From contig CAJKMA010000016.1 in the NCBI GenBank assembly GCA_905200905.1, positions 1-49,214 of the forward strand: a stretch of 49,214 nt of DNA, given 5' to 3'. The first letter of the stretch is position 1. The number at the start of each line of letters is the position of its first letter. Under the pieces are notes generated by a model. It was not told the origin of the DNA. It was given only the letters and a program-made list of their open reading frames with translations, and ran no database searches. Made by a program: the position numbers and the translations under genes. Below are positions 41,968-49,214 of this stretch, piece after piece. The DNA comes from an uncultured Bacillota bacterium (GTDB lineage Bacteria > Bacillota > Clostridia > Lachnospirales > Lachnospiraceae).

Positions 41968-43146
41968 ATGGCAGAAAATTTATTGATTGTTCACGGGGGA
42001 GGACCTACAGCAGTTTTGAACGCCTCTTTATATGGAGCTATTACAGAAGCAAAACGCTATGGAAAACTAGAACATATTTATGGGGCTGAAAACGGAACAG
42101 GTGGTGTTCTGGAAGAGAAGTTTCTTGAATTGGAACATGTTCCTGAAGAAAAGCTTAAACTTTTGCTTCAGACACCAGGAACTGCAATTGGAACCTCCAG
42201 AGACCCTATCTGGCAGGATGATTATGAAAAAATGGTAGATATTCTGGTAAAAAGAGAGATTAAATATGTATTATTTAATGGTGGAAATGGAACCATGGAT
42301 ACCTGCGGTAAGCTACACAAGACCTGTCAGGCAAGAAATCTGGATATTCGGGTCATGGGTATTCCAAAAACTACAGATAATGATATTGCGGTGACCGATC
42401 ATAGCCCTGGATTTGGAAGTGCAGCCAGATATATTGCAGCTTGTGCAGAGGAGCTTTGTGCAGATGTACGTTCTCTTCCGATTCATGTGGTAGTGATGGA
42501 AGCATCTGGTCGAAATGCAGGCTGGATTACAGCAGCAAGTGCATTGGCAGGGGAAAAAGGCTATGGCCCAGATTTAATCTATTTACCGGAAAGAGCATTT
42601 GATGAAGAAAAATTTATTCGCGATGTAGAAGAAAAATTGAAAGAAAAAAGCGGTATTGTGGTTGTTGCCAGCGAAGGATTAACAGATAAGGATGGAAAAC
42701 CAATTGTAAAACCGGTATTTAAAACAGAAAGAGCTACTTACTTCGGAGATGTGAGCTCACATTTGGCAAATCTGGTTATCCAGAAACTGGGATATAAAGC
42801 AAGAGGAGAAAAACCTGGACTTCTGGGAAGAGCATCCATAGGATTGCAAAGTCCGGTGGATTGCAGGGAAGCACAGCTTGCGGGAGAAAAAGCCTGCCGT
42901 GCTGCATTAAATGGAGAGTCTGGTAAAATGGTGGCGTTCCGTCGCGTTTCTGAAAATCCATATGGAATAGAAGATTTCTTAGTGGATATTGATGAAGTTA
43001 TGATGTATGAGAGAACCATGCCAGACGAATATATCAATGAAGAAGGAAATGGTGTTACACAGGCATTTCTGGATTGGTGTAGACCTCTCATAGGTGAGGA
43101 GCTTCCAGATATGATCTCCTTTAATGGGGTTTATGGAAAAAAATAA
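41968..43146 (+). CDS. 6-phosphofructokinase-like protein of the PPi-type lineage with an ATP-type glycine
   Basis: The 392-residue PFK-family protein opens with VHGGGPTAVLNAS, typical of the PPi-dependent branch, and has the catalytic loop PKTTDND (133-139) and MEASGRNAGW near the sugar site. The nucleotide position reads GGNGT (105-109): the PPi-linked enzymes usually have GGNDS or GGDDS, where the aspartate blocks ATP, while glycine there is the ATP signature. Together, lysine in PKT and glycine in GGNG suggest ATP use, as in trypanosomal PFK; this is inference. It would phosphorylate C1 of a ketose carrying another group at C6. ATG 41968 with AAAGGAAGAATAAC is used; the longer frame from 41857 would run through the palindrome. 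Confidence 0.88.
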   Translation: MAENLLIVHGGGPTAVLNASLYGAITEAKRYGKLEHIYGAENGTGGVLEEKFLELEHVPEEKLKLLLQTPGTAIGTSRDPIWQDDYEKMVDILVKREIKYVLFNGGNGTMDTCGKLHKTCQARNLDIRVMGIPKTTDNDIAVTDHSPGFGSAARYIAACAEELCADVRSLPIHVVVMEASGRNAGWITAASALAGEKGYGPDLIYLPERAFDEEKFIRDVEEKLKEKSGIVVVASEGLTDKDGKPIVKPVFKTERATYFGDVSSHLANLVIQKLGYKARGEKPGLLGRASIGLQSPVDCREAQLAGEKACRAALNGESGKMVAFRRVSENPYGIEDFLVDIDEVMMYERTMPDEYINEEGNGVTQAFLDWCRPLIGEELPDMISFNGVYGKK

Positions 43147-43171
43147 ATAAATGATAGAAAGGGAAAAAGAA

Positions 43172-44008
43172 ATGAAACATATCTATCTGAATTTAAAAAG
43201 ATTTGATGTACCGGCTGAACTTGGCGGTGTAAATAGAATTGCCGATGTAAGAGAATGGGGAAGCTATATTGTAAAAGAAACACAGGAAGAATTGAAAAAA
43301 TATAATCAAGAAGATGTGGAGTTTGCCATGTTTTTTCCTGAGATTCATCTGTTCTCTGCATCAGGTGCAAAAACAGATGACAGCCCGGTGCAGATTGGAT
43401 GCCAGGGTGTATTTCGAAATGATGTGCAGCCAGGAGGAAATTTTGGGGCATTTACAACGGGAAGACCAGCAGCTGCTATGAAAGCAGCAGGATGTGAAGC
43501 GGTAATTATTGGACACTGTGAAGAAAGAAATAATTTAACCGGTATTTTGGCAGAGGCAGGATGCAAAGACACAAAAGCAGTGAACCGGATTTTGAATCAA
43601 GAAGTAAAATGTGCTGTATCTCAAGGTATGAAAGTGTTATACTGTATAGGTGAGAAGAGTGAAGAACTGGAACAGTGGCAGGAAGTTCTGGGCGAACAGT
43701 TAGAAATAGGTCTGCAAGATGTGGATAAATCTATGGTGACCATTGCCTACGAACCGGTATGGTCTATTGGACCTGGAAAAACTCCGGCAGATAAAGAATA
43801 CATTACAAAAATTGCCAGATTTGTGAAAGAAAAAACAGATGGCATGGACATTGTATATGGCGGTGGTCTTAAGAAAGATAATGCAGCTATGCTGGCATCC
43901 ATTCCAGAGATTGACGGAGGATTAATTGCTCTTACCAGATTCCAGGGTGAAATTGGATATTATCCAGAAGAATATCTGGAAATCATCTCTTTATACATGA
44001 ACAAATAA
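43172..44008 (+). CDS. Triosephosphate isomerase-like protein with altered phosphate loops
   Basis: The 278-residue TIM-barrel protein keeps the catalytic triad of triosephosphate isomerase: N7/K9 (LNLKR), H115 (VIIGHCEER) and E194 (IAYEPVWSIGPGK). The phosphate-binding loops are changed: loop 7 reads YGGG (229-232) where TIM has YGGS, and loop 8 reads IALTRF (252-257) in place of VGGASL. This suggests isomerisation of a three-carbon aldehyde/ketone with a non-phosphate group, for example glyceraldehyde 3-sulfate and dihydroxyacetone sulfate. ATG 43172 with AAAGGG eight bases before is used rather than the in-frame 43151. It is 25 bases after the PFK-like gene. Confidence 0.87.
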   Translation: MKHIYLNLKRFDVPAELGGVNRIADVREWGSYIVKETQEELKKYNQEDVEFAMFFPEIHLFSASGAKTDDSPVQIGCQGVFRNDVQPGGNFGAFTTGRPAAAMKAAGCEAVIIGHCEERNNLTGILAEAGCKDTKAVNRILNQEVKCAVSQGMKVLYCIGEKSEELEQWQEVLGEQLEIGLQDVDKSMVTIAYEPVWSIGPGKTPADKEYITKIARFVKEKTDGMDIVYGGGLKKDNAAMLASIPEIDGGLIALTRFQGEIGYYPEEYLEIISLYMNK

Positions 44009-44041
44009 GAACCAAGAAACAGCAAACAGGAGGAAAATTTT

Positions 44042-45529
44042 ATGAAGTTAGAATTTGAGTACGGACATGGTACTATGGCGGCAGAATTACCGGATAACAC
44101 AGATATTTTTATACCAGGTGAAACAGTAAAAGATCCAGATTATATTCCGGAAGATAAATTAAAAGATGCTTATCTGGAAAGCTTGGCACATCCAATCGGT
44201 ATGCCCACTTTAACAGAATTGGCACACAAAGGAAGTACAGTTACTTTTATTGTTCCAGATAGAGTAAAAGGTGGCGAGCAGCCTACCAGCCATAGAAAAT
44301 TGAGTATTAAATATATGCTGGAAGAGCTGTATGCTGCAGGAGTTGAGAAAAAAGATATTTTATTTATTATTTCTAATGGTCTTCATCCAAGAAGTAAAGA
44401 GTCTGATGCAAAAGCAATTTTTGGAGAAGAATTATTCAATGAATTCTGGCCAACAGGACAGATTATCAGCCATGACAGTGAAGATCAGGAACATATGGTA
44501 GACCTGGGAAGAACCAGAAGAGGCGATCCGGTATACATGAATAAATATGTATTTGAATGTGATATTCCGATTTTGGTAGGTCATGTTCAGGGAAATCCAT
44601 ACGGGGGATATTCAGGTGGATACAAACACAGTGCAACTGGTATTACAAACTGGAAGAGTATTGCAAGTCATCATGTTCCTGCTGTTATGCATAGAAAAGA
44701 CTTCACACCAGTAAATGGTGCAAGTTTAATGAGAAATAAATTTGATGAAATTTCTATGCATATGGAAGAAAAAATGGGACATCCGTTCTTCTGCTGCGAT
44801 GCTGTCTTGGATACAAATTCCAGACAGATTGCTATTTATTCTGGTTATGCAAAAGAAATGATGCCAGAAAGCTGGAAACTGGCAGACAAGAGAACTTACG
44901 TACATTGGGCTGAAAAGAAATATGATGTTCTGGTGTTTGGTATGCCTCAGAAGTTCCACTATGGTGATGGAATGGGAACGAATCCAATCATGATGATGCA
45001 GGCATTGAGTGCACAGGTATTGAGATATAAACGTGTTATGAGTGATAACTGTGTTATTATCTGCTCTTCTTTATGCAATGGATTTTTCCATGATGAATTA
45101 TGGCCATATTTAAGAGAAATGTACGATATGTTCCAGCATGATTACATGAATACATTACCTGATATGCATCGTTATGGTGAATATTTTGCAACAAACGAAG
45201 AATATGTGAGAAAATATCGTTTTACAAATGCATTCCATCCGTTCCATGGATTCAGTATGATTTCTTGTGGTCACATTGCAGAAATGAATACTAGTGCAAT
45301 CTATATTGTAGGTGCTCAGGAGCCAGGATATGCAAGAGGTATGGGATTGAAAACAAGAGCGACTTTTGAAGAAGCACTGGAAGATGCTAAGAAGAAATTT
45401 GTAGGAGAAAATCCAAACATTTTGGCATTACCAATGACCTTTAAGAAAGCTGCTGTTCATCTTTGCATGAAGAATCCAGAAGAGGACTGCATGGATGCAT
45501 ATGGACATTGCCACCCATGCATGGGATGA
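44042..45529 (+). CDS. LarA-like protein (DUF2088), nickel-pincer epimerase/racemase homologue
   Basis: The 495-residue homologue of lactate racemase LarA is longer than LarA (about 424). Equivalents of the known LarA residues are visible: H115 in SNGLHPRSK (H108), H181 in VGHVQGN (H174), and K195 in SGGYKH, the lysine that holds the nickel-pincer cofactor (K184). This supports a cofactor-bearing enzyme that epimerises or oxidises/reduces at a hydroxyl next to a carbonyl or carboxyl. A C-terminal Cys-rich end (CMKNPEEDCMDAYGHCHPCMG in pattern, last 21 residues) is unusual. The cofactor makers larB, larC and larE are not in this window. It follows the TIM-like gene after 33 bases, so it may act on the pathway's three-carbon product. 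The reaction is unknown. Confidence 0.82.
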   Translation: MKLEFEYGHGTMAAELPDNTDIFIPGETVKDPDYIPEDKLKDAYLESLAHPIGMPTLTELAHKGSTVTFIVPDRVKGGEQPTSHRKLSIKYMLEELYAAGVEKKDILFIISNGLHPRSKESDAKAIFGEELFNEFWPTGQIISHDSEDQEHMVDLGRTRRGDPVYMNKYVFECDIPILVGHVQGNPYGGYSGGYKHSATGITNWKSIASHHVPAVMHRKDFTPVNGASLMRNKFDEISMHMEEKMGHPFFCCDAVLDTNSRQIAIYSGYAKEMMPESWKLADKRTYVHWAEKKYDVLVFGMPQKFHYGDGMGTNPIMMMQALSAQVLRYKRVMSDNCVIICSSLCNGFFHDELWPYLREMYDMFQHDYMNTLPDMHRYGEYFATNEEYVRKYRFTNAFHPFHGFSMISCGHIAEMNTSAIYIVGAQEPGYARGMGLKTRATFEEALEDAKKKFVGENPNILALPMTFKKAAVHLCMKNPEEDCMDAYGHCHPCMG

Positions 45530-45550
45530 AAAATTGAATAGATAGAAAAA

Positions 45551-45597
45551 AGCAGGCTGGCATAAGATGTGAAATACATAATATGCCGGCTTGTTTT
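45551..45597 (+). terminator. Terminator after the LarA-like gene
   Basis: AGCAGGCTGGCATA and TATGCCGGCTTG pair with one mismatch and one G-U pair, followed by TTTT. Confidence 0.65.
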
Positions 45598-45634
45598 GGA
45601 TAAAATAAAATCATATGAAAAAGGAGAAGTGCGT

Positions 45635-47014
45635 ATGAAACACAAATGGACACGAATGATGATTTTAGGAGGAATGACAGTTGCGGTTGTTATGAGCGTG
45701 GGATGTAAAAAAGAGACACCGGACAGTATTCTGAAAGCAGCCCTGAAAAAACAAGCAGAGGCGAAATCCTTTGAGGGCTCCATGGATATGGACATGACTA
45801 TGGGAATGACTCAAAGTGGGGTGAGCATGGAACTGGATATGAATCTTCAGATGGATATCCAGATGACCCAGGATCCAGCCATGTATCATTTAAAAGGAAG
45901 CATGGGAATGGATTTTATGGGCCTGAATGTGGACATGGAAATGTATGGTCAGGAAAATAAGGATGGGGATAAATTTACGGTATACTCTATGACAGATGGA
46001 AGCTGGCAGAAATATGAGGAAGAGCAGGATGAAGATGTAGCAGAAATCTTGGCAAATCTGGATTCCATTTCAGCAGAAGGCTTAGAGCTGGAAAAAGATT
46101 TGGTAGAGGTAAACGGAAAAAAAGCATATAAAATGACAGGAACCATGGAAGGGGAAGAGCTTGCAGAGAGTGGAGTTTTAGATGCAGCAGGGGAAGAAGC
46201 ACAGAATCTTGATTGGTCTAATGTAAAGGCGAAGGTTTCTATCTGGATATACAAAGACAGCAAACTGCCGGCAGCCATGCAGATTCAGGTGAAAGATTCA
46301 CCGCAGCCGGAAGATGGTGCAGTAACCTATTTGAAAAATCTGAATTTAAAAATGGAATATAAAGGATACGATAAAATTGATAAAATCAAAATTCCAAAAG
46401 AGGCATTGAATGCAGTAGAGGTGGATCCTGATGCAGAGGATGCGTGGGCAGATGATTTGGATTTAGAAGAAGAAGTTCCGGAGGAAGAGGAATTGGATGA
46501 AGAAGCAGAAAATCCAGATCTTCGTACAGATGAGGATGGAAATTATATTCTTACAGATTATGAAGGAAAAAAGGAAGTTGTAGTAAAGCCGGTAGAACCA
46601 TTTTATATTAGGGATTTCAGCAGCAATGACGATCTGATGTTTGAATATATGCCAGAGGCTGAAAATGAATCGGCGGTAACGATTATCTATGCTATGGAAG
46701 AAGTGGATGAATATACAGCAGAAGATATTATGGCTCCTATAACAGGAGATAAAGCAATTTATGAAACAACGGATGGATTTTCTGATGTTGTTTATCAGGA
46801 ACCCGTGGATCTTACTGTGGGAGATAAAAAGGCACAATATGCTTCTCTTAGATGTAAAAAAGGAGAAGAGTATTTGAATGAATATTGTGGGTGGTATTAT
46901 ACAGAAGATGGGTTTGCAATTAACTTTGTAGTACTAGAACTTCGTTCAGCAGATGAGAATTACATGGTGACAGAAGATACGTTAAAACAGCTTCTGGAAG
47001 CAATAGAAGAATAA
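45635..47014 (+). CDS. Secreted lipoprotein, DUF6612-like
   Basis: The 459-residue lipoprotein has signal residues 1-23 ending in VMSVGC (C24). The next ~230 residues are rich in methionine and alternate strands of the form MDMDMTMGMTQSG, similar to LolA/LppX-like or DUF6612 proteins that have a lipid-binding half-barrel; that name is from memory. An acidic linker (EEEVPEEEELDEEAENP in pattern, about 283-302) leads to a second domain of about 140 residues that I do not recognise. ATG 45635 with AAAAGGAGAAGTGCGT is used. The PGI-like gene follows 32 bases later. Its link to the pathway is unclear. Confidence 0.8.
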   Translation: MKHKWTRMMILGGMTVAVVMSVGCKKETPDSILKAALKKQAEAKSFEGSMDMDMTMGMTQSGVSMELDMNLQMDIQMTQDPAMYHLKGSMGMDFMGLNVDMEMYGQENKDGDKFTVYSMTDGSWQKYEEEQDEDVAEILANLDSISAEGLELEKDLVEVNGKKAYKMTGTMEGEELAESGVLDAAGEEAQNLDWSNVKAKVSIWIYKDSKLPAAMQIQVKDSPQPEDGAVTYLKNLNLKMEYKGYDKIDKIKIPKEALNAVEVDPDAEDAWADDLDLEEEVPEEEELDEEAENPDLRTDEDGNYILTDYEGKKEVVVKPVEPFYIRDFSSNDDLMFEYMPEAENESAVTIIYAMEEVDEYTAEDIMAPITGDKAIYETTDGFSDVVYQEPVDLTVGDKKAQYASLRCKKGEEYLNEYCGWYYTEDGFAINFVVLELRSADENYMVTEDTLKQLLEAIEE

Positions 47015-47046
47015 GGAATAAAGAAATACAATATGAGGTGAGTGGC

Positions 47047-48300
47047 GTGCTGAAATTAAGAGTCGAAGATAAAAACCAGGAAATCGGAAAAGAACTGGAA
47101 ATATATATGGAGGAAAATCAGGAAATTTTAGGGAATATTCTCAAAGGGGAATCACAATATCACGATTCCCTGGGGTGGTTTCATACAAAAGAGTGGGCAA
47201 ATGAAAAACAGGTATCTGCTCTGGAGGAGATGGCTTCTAAAATCCGAAAAGAAGCAGATGTGTTTGTGCTGGTTGGTGTAGGTGGATCTAATAATGCAGC
47301 ACGTTCTGTTATCAAGGCTTTGCAGAAAGATAAAAAAGTAGAAATCTTGTATGCAGGGAATACCTTATCACCATATGCATTGAATCAGATGCTTCAAAAA
47401 TTGGAGGGGAAATCTGTTTATGTAAATTGCATTGCTAAAAATTTTGAAACCCTGGAGCCAGGAGCTTCCTTCCGTATCCTGAGAAAATTTCTGTATGAGA
47501 AATATGGAGAAGAAGCTGGAAAGAGAATCATTGCCACAGGCAGCAAAGGAAGTTCCTTGGAACAGATATGTGAACGACACGGATATACATTTTTAGAATT
47601 TCCAGAAAATGTAGGAGGAAGATTCTCAGCAGTTACAAGTGTTGGATTGCTTCCAATGGCTGTAGCAGGAATTGATATTCAAAGTCTTGTAAAAGGCGCT
47701 GCAGATATGGAGAAACAGCTTCTTGGGGATGAAAGTAATGAGAATATTGCCTATCAATATGCATGTCTTAGAAACATGTATTATAAAAAGGGATATCAAT
47801 TAGAAATGCTGGCTGGATTTGAACCTCAGTTCCGATGGTTTTACAAATGGTGGGTGCAGCTTTTCGGAGAATCCGAAGGAAAAGAGAACAAAGGTATTTT
47901 TCCAGTTGCAGCAGAATTTTGTGAAGAACTTCATGCAGTGGGACAATATATTCAGGATGGGGCACCTTTGATGTTTGAAACGTTTCTGGATGTACAGGAG
48001 CAGAATGCATCCTTATTTGCAGAAAAAGACCAGGTAGAAGATTTCTTTGATTATCTCAATGGGAAAGATTTTTGGGAGATGAATAAGGCATCCTTCCATG
48101 CCACTGTTAAGGCACACAAGGAGAAAAATCCATGTCTGATTTTAGAGGTTGAAAAATTGGATGTTTATCATTTTGGACAGTTGTTTTACTTTTTCATGTT
48201 TGCTTGCTATGTATCAGCCAGAGTTCTTGGTGTGAATCCATTTGACCAACCTGGGGTGGAGGCATATAAGAAGTGGATGTTTGAGGCACTGGGGAAATAG
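47047..48300 (+). CDS. Glucose-6-phosphate isomerase-like protein with altered phosphate loop
   Basis: The 417-residue PGI homologue keeps the catalytic machinery: GVGGSNNAAR, NVGGRFSA, the glutamate in FGESEGKENKGIFP, the histidine in ELHAVGQYIQDG and the lysine in NPFDQPGVEAYK. The phosphate loop SKSGTTTEP (rabbit SKTFTTQET, S209-T217) is A130-K-N-F-E-T-L-E-P138: the serine is now alanine, a threonine/serine is asparagine, and a threonine is glutamate. This suggests isomerisation of an aldose with a non-phosphate C6 group. GTG 47047 is preferred, with GAGGTGA six bases before it, over GTG 47038. It is shorter than B. subtilis PGI (450) at the C-terminus. It could also be a non-enzymatic relic, but no damage is seen. 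Confidence 0.87.
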   Translation: MLKLRVEDKNQEIGKELEIYMEENQEILGNILKGESQYHDSLGWFHTKEWANEKQVSALEEMASKIRKEADVFVLVGVGGSNNAARSVIKALQKDKKVEILYAGNTLSPYALNQMLQKLEGKSVYVNCIAKNFETLEPGASFRILRKFLYEKYGEEAGKRIIATGSKGSSLEQICERHGYTFLEFPENVGGRFSAVTSVGLLPMAVAGIDIQSLVKGAADMEKQLLGDESNENIAYQYACLRNMYYKKGYQLEMLAGFEPQFRWFYKWWVQLFGESEGKENKGIFPVAAEFCEELHAVGQYIQDGAPLMFETFLDVQEQNASLFAEKDQVEDFFDYLNGKDFWEMNKASFHATVKAHKEKNPCLILEVEKLDVYHFGQLFYFFMFACYVSARVLGVNPFDQPGVEAYKKWMFEALGK

Positions 48301-48327
48301 AATATTTTATGGTTTTCGTATGAGAAA

Positions 48328-48376
48328 GCAAAAAGGCTTGTATACCGTATCATGCAGGTATATAAGCCTTTTTTGA
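48328..48376 (+). terminator. Terminator after the PGI-like gene
   Basis: AAAAAGGCTTGTATACC and GGTATATAAGCCTTTTTT form a stem with a loop of about ten bases. Confidence 0.85.
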
Positions 48377-48466
48377 TTAGATATTGGAGAGATAAAATAT
48401 ATAGTTTTTTCAGTGAAGACATGCTATAATTCTTATATAGAATTCCTCTGTAGAAGTGGAGGAAAA

Positions 48467-49214
48467 ATGAAGAAACGAAAAACGTTACAGGATCTGACGA
48501 TTAAAGATGATTTTCTTTTTGGCGCAGTTATGCAGGTAGAGGAAAACTGCAAAGGCTTCCTTGAAATGGTGCTTGGATTTCAAATTAACCATGTGATAGT
48601 AAGCAAGGAAAGAAGTATGGTTTATCATCCGGAGTATAAAGGAGTCCGTTTGGATATTTATGCGGAAGATGAAAAGCAAACACATTACAATGTAGAAATG
48701 CAGGTGAAAAAGAGGAAGGCACTGGGAAAGCGAAGCAGGTATTATCATAGCCAGATGGTGATGGAATCTATAAAAAGTGGAGAAGATTACGAGACATTAC
48801 CTGATACTTATGTGATTTTCTTGTGCGATTTTGATCCATTTGGATATGGATTATACCGTTATACATTCAGAAATGAATGTGAAGAAAACAAAGAAGCGGA
48901 ACTGAAAGATGGCTGTTGTACAATTTTTCTCAGCACCAAAGGAAAAAATGAATCATCAGTCCCGCCTGAACTTGTCAGATTTTTGAAGTTTGTGACGGCA
49001 AATCTTGAAGAAAGCGGAGAGAATTTTGGAGATGAATTGGTGAACAGATTCCAGAATACGATTCGTGATATTAAGAAAAGTCGGGAAATGGGAGAGCGTT
49101 ATATGATTTTTGAAGAATTGCTGAGAGAGGAAAAGCAGGAAGGAAGACTTGAAGCCCGACGGGAAACGCTTCTTGATTTTTTAGGAGAATTCGGTGATAT
49201 TCCGGCAGAATTAC
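48467..49214 (+). CDS. Rpn-type PD-(D/E)XK transposase/nuclease, 5' part (cut by window end)
   Basis: The first 249 residues of an Rpn/PDDEXK_2 family protein are present; such proteins promote recombination or act as transposase-like nucleases and are numerous in Lachnospiraceae. The opening is KKRKTLQDLTIKDDFLFGAVM. The nuclease residues are D63 (GVRLDIYAED), E77 and Q79 (YNVEMQV), then a YHSQM motif. The later KSREMGERYMIFEELLREEK and RLEARRETLLDFL are the usual charged tail. GGAGGAAAA stands before the ATG and TATAAT lies at 48425-48430. The frame is open to the window end. Inverted repeats around it are not seen. Confidence 0.9.
   Translation, partial: MKKRKTLQDLTIKDDFLFGAVMQVEENCKGFLEMVLGFQINHVIVSKERSMVYHPEYKGVRLDIYAEDEKQTHYNVEMQVKKRKALGKRSRYYHSQMVMESIKSGEDYETLPDTYVIFLCDFDPFGYGLYRYTFRNECEENKEAELKDGCCTIFLSTKGKNESSVPPELVRFLKFVTANLEESGENFGDELVNRFQNTIRDIKKSREMGERYMIFEELLREEKQEGRLEARRETLLDFLGEFGDIPAEL

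Noticed and set aside
1..49214. CRISPR array, prophage or integrated element
   Set aside because: No regular spaced repeats, phage structural genes, integrase or att-like repeats were seen; tRNA-Gly is not followed by an integrase or a duplicated 3' end.

Overview
The window (49,214 bp, low to moderate G+C) reads as chromosome of an anaerobic gut Firmicute of the Lachnospiraceae type, Blautia-like. The evidence is strong AGGAGG ribosome binding sites, sigma-A promoters, T-box and cobalamin riboswitches, ferredoxin genes, an extended family of sugar ABC importers, an Rpn-type transposase and A+T-rich Gram-positive codon use. This assignment is inference from gene content; no marker gene was searched against a database.

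Layout. 1-3,553: 3' part of groL, a small membrane protein and guaB. 3,598-6,944: a membrane-anchored amidase followed by a YesM/YesN-type two-component system. 7,018-17,628: a carbohydrate locus with a lipoprotein binding protein, two permeases, two tandem paralogous GH31 glycosidases, a YesL/DUF624 membrane protein and a YicI-type alpha-xylosidase; xylose-containing alpha-glycosides are a plausible substrate. 17,669-25,504: housekeeping and mixed genes, namely a transposase-tail remnant, a YtrA-type regulator with an ABC exporter, a nitroreductase, tRNA-Gly(GCC), a c-di-AMP receptor, a polyferredoxin, NiaR, a NuoE-like protein, an alpha/beta hydrolase, BirA and VanZ. 25,631-28,818: a T-box-controlled sodium:amino acid symporter, then thyA-folA. 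28,836-34,376: a Dpp/Nik-type ABC importer behind a cobalamin riboswitch.

34,420-48,300 is the most interesting part. A LacI-type regulator lies beside a full set of upper-glycolysis and amino-sugar homologues: NagB-like, NagA-like, class II aldolase, PFK-like, triosephosphate-isomerase-like and glucose-6-phosphate-isomerase-like. With them are a sulfonate/nitrate-family ABC importer (SsuCBA type) and a nickel-pincer LarA-like protein. Reading the proteins by eye, the catalytic residues are kept, but the residues that normally grip the substrate 6-phosphate (or triose phosphate) are replaced: NagA REPG becomes HFPA; the NagB PTGST loop becomes PVGPV; the PGI SKSGTT loop becomes AKNFET; TIM YGGS and VGGASL become YGGG and IALTRF; the aldolase QxS becomes QGA. 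There is no hexokinase or PTS. This is what one would expect of a glycolysis-like route for a sugar that already carries a non-phosphate acid group at C6, such as N-acetylglucosamine-6-sulfate from mucin or a sulfonated amino sugar. That substrate is a hypothesis; the pocket changes are seen in the sequence.

48,467-49,214 is the start of an Rpn/PD-(D/E)XK transposase cut off by the window edge.
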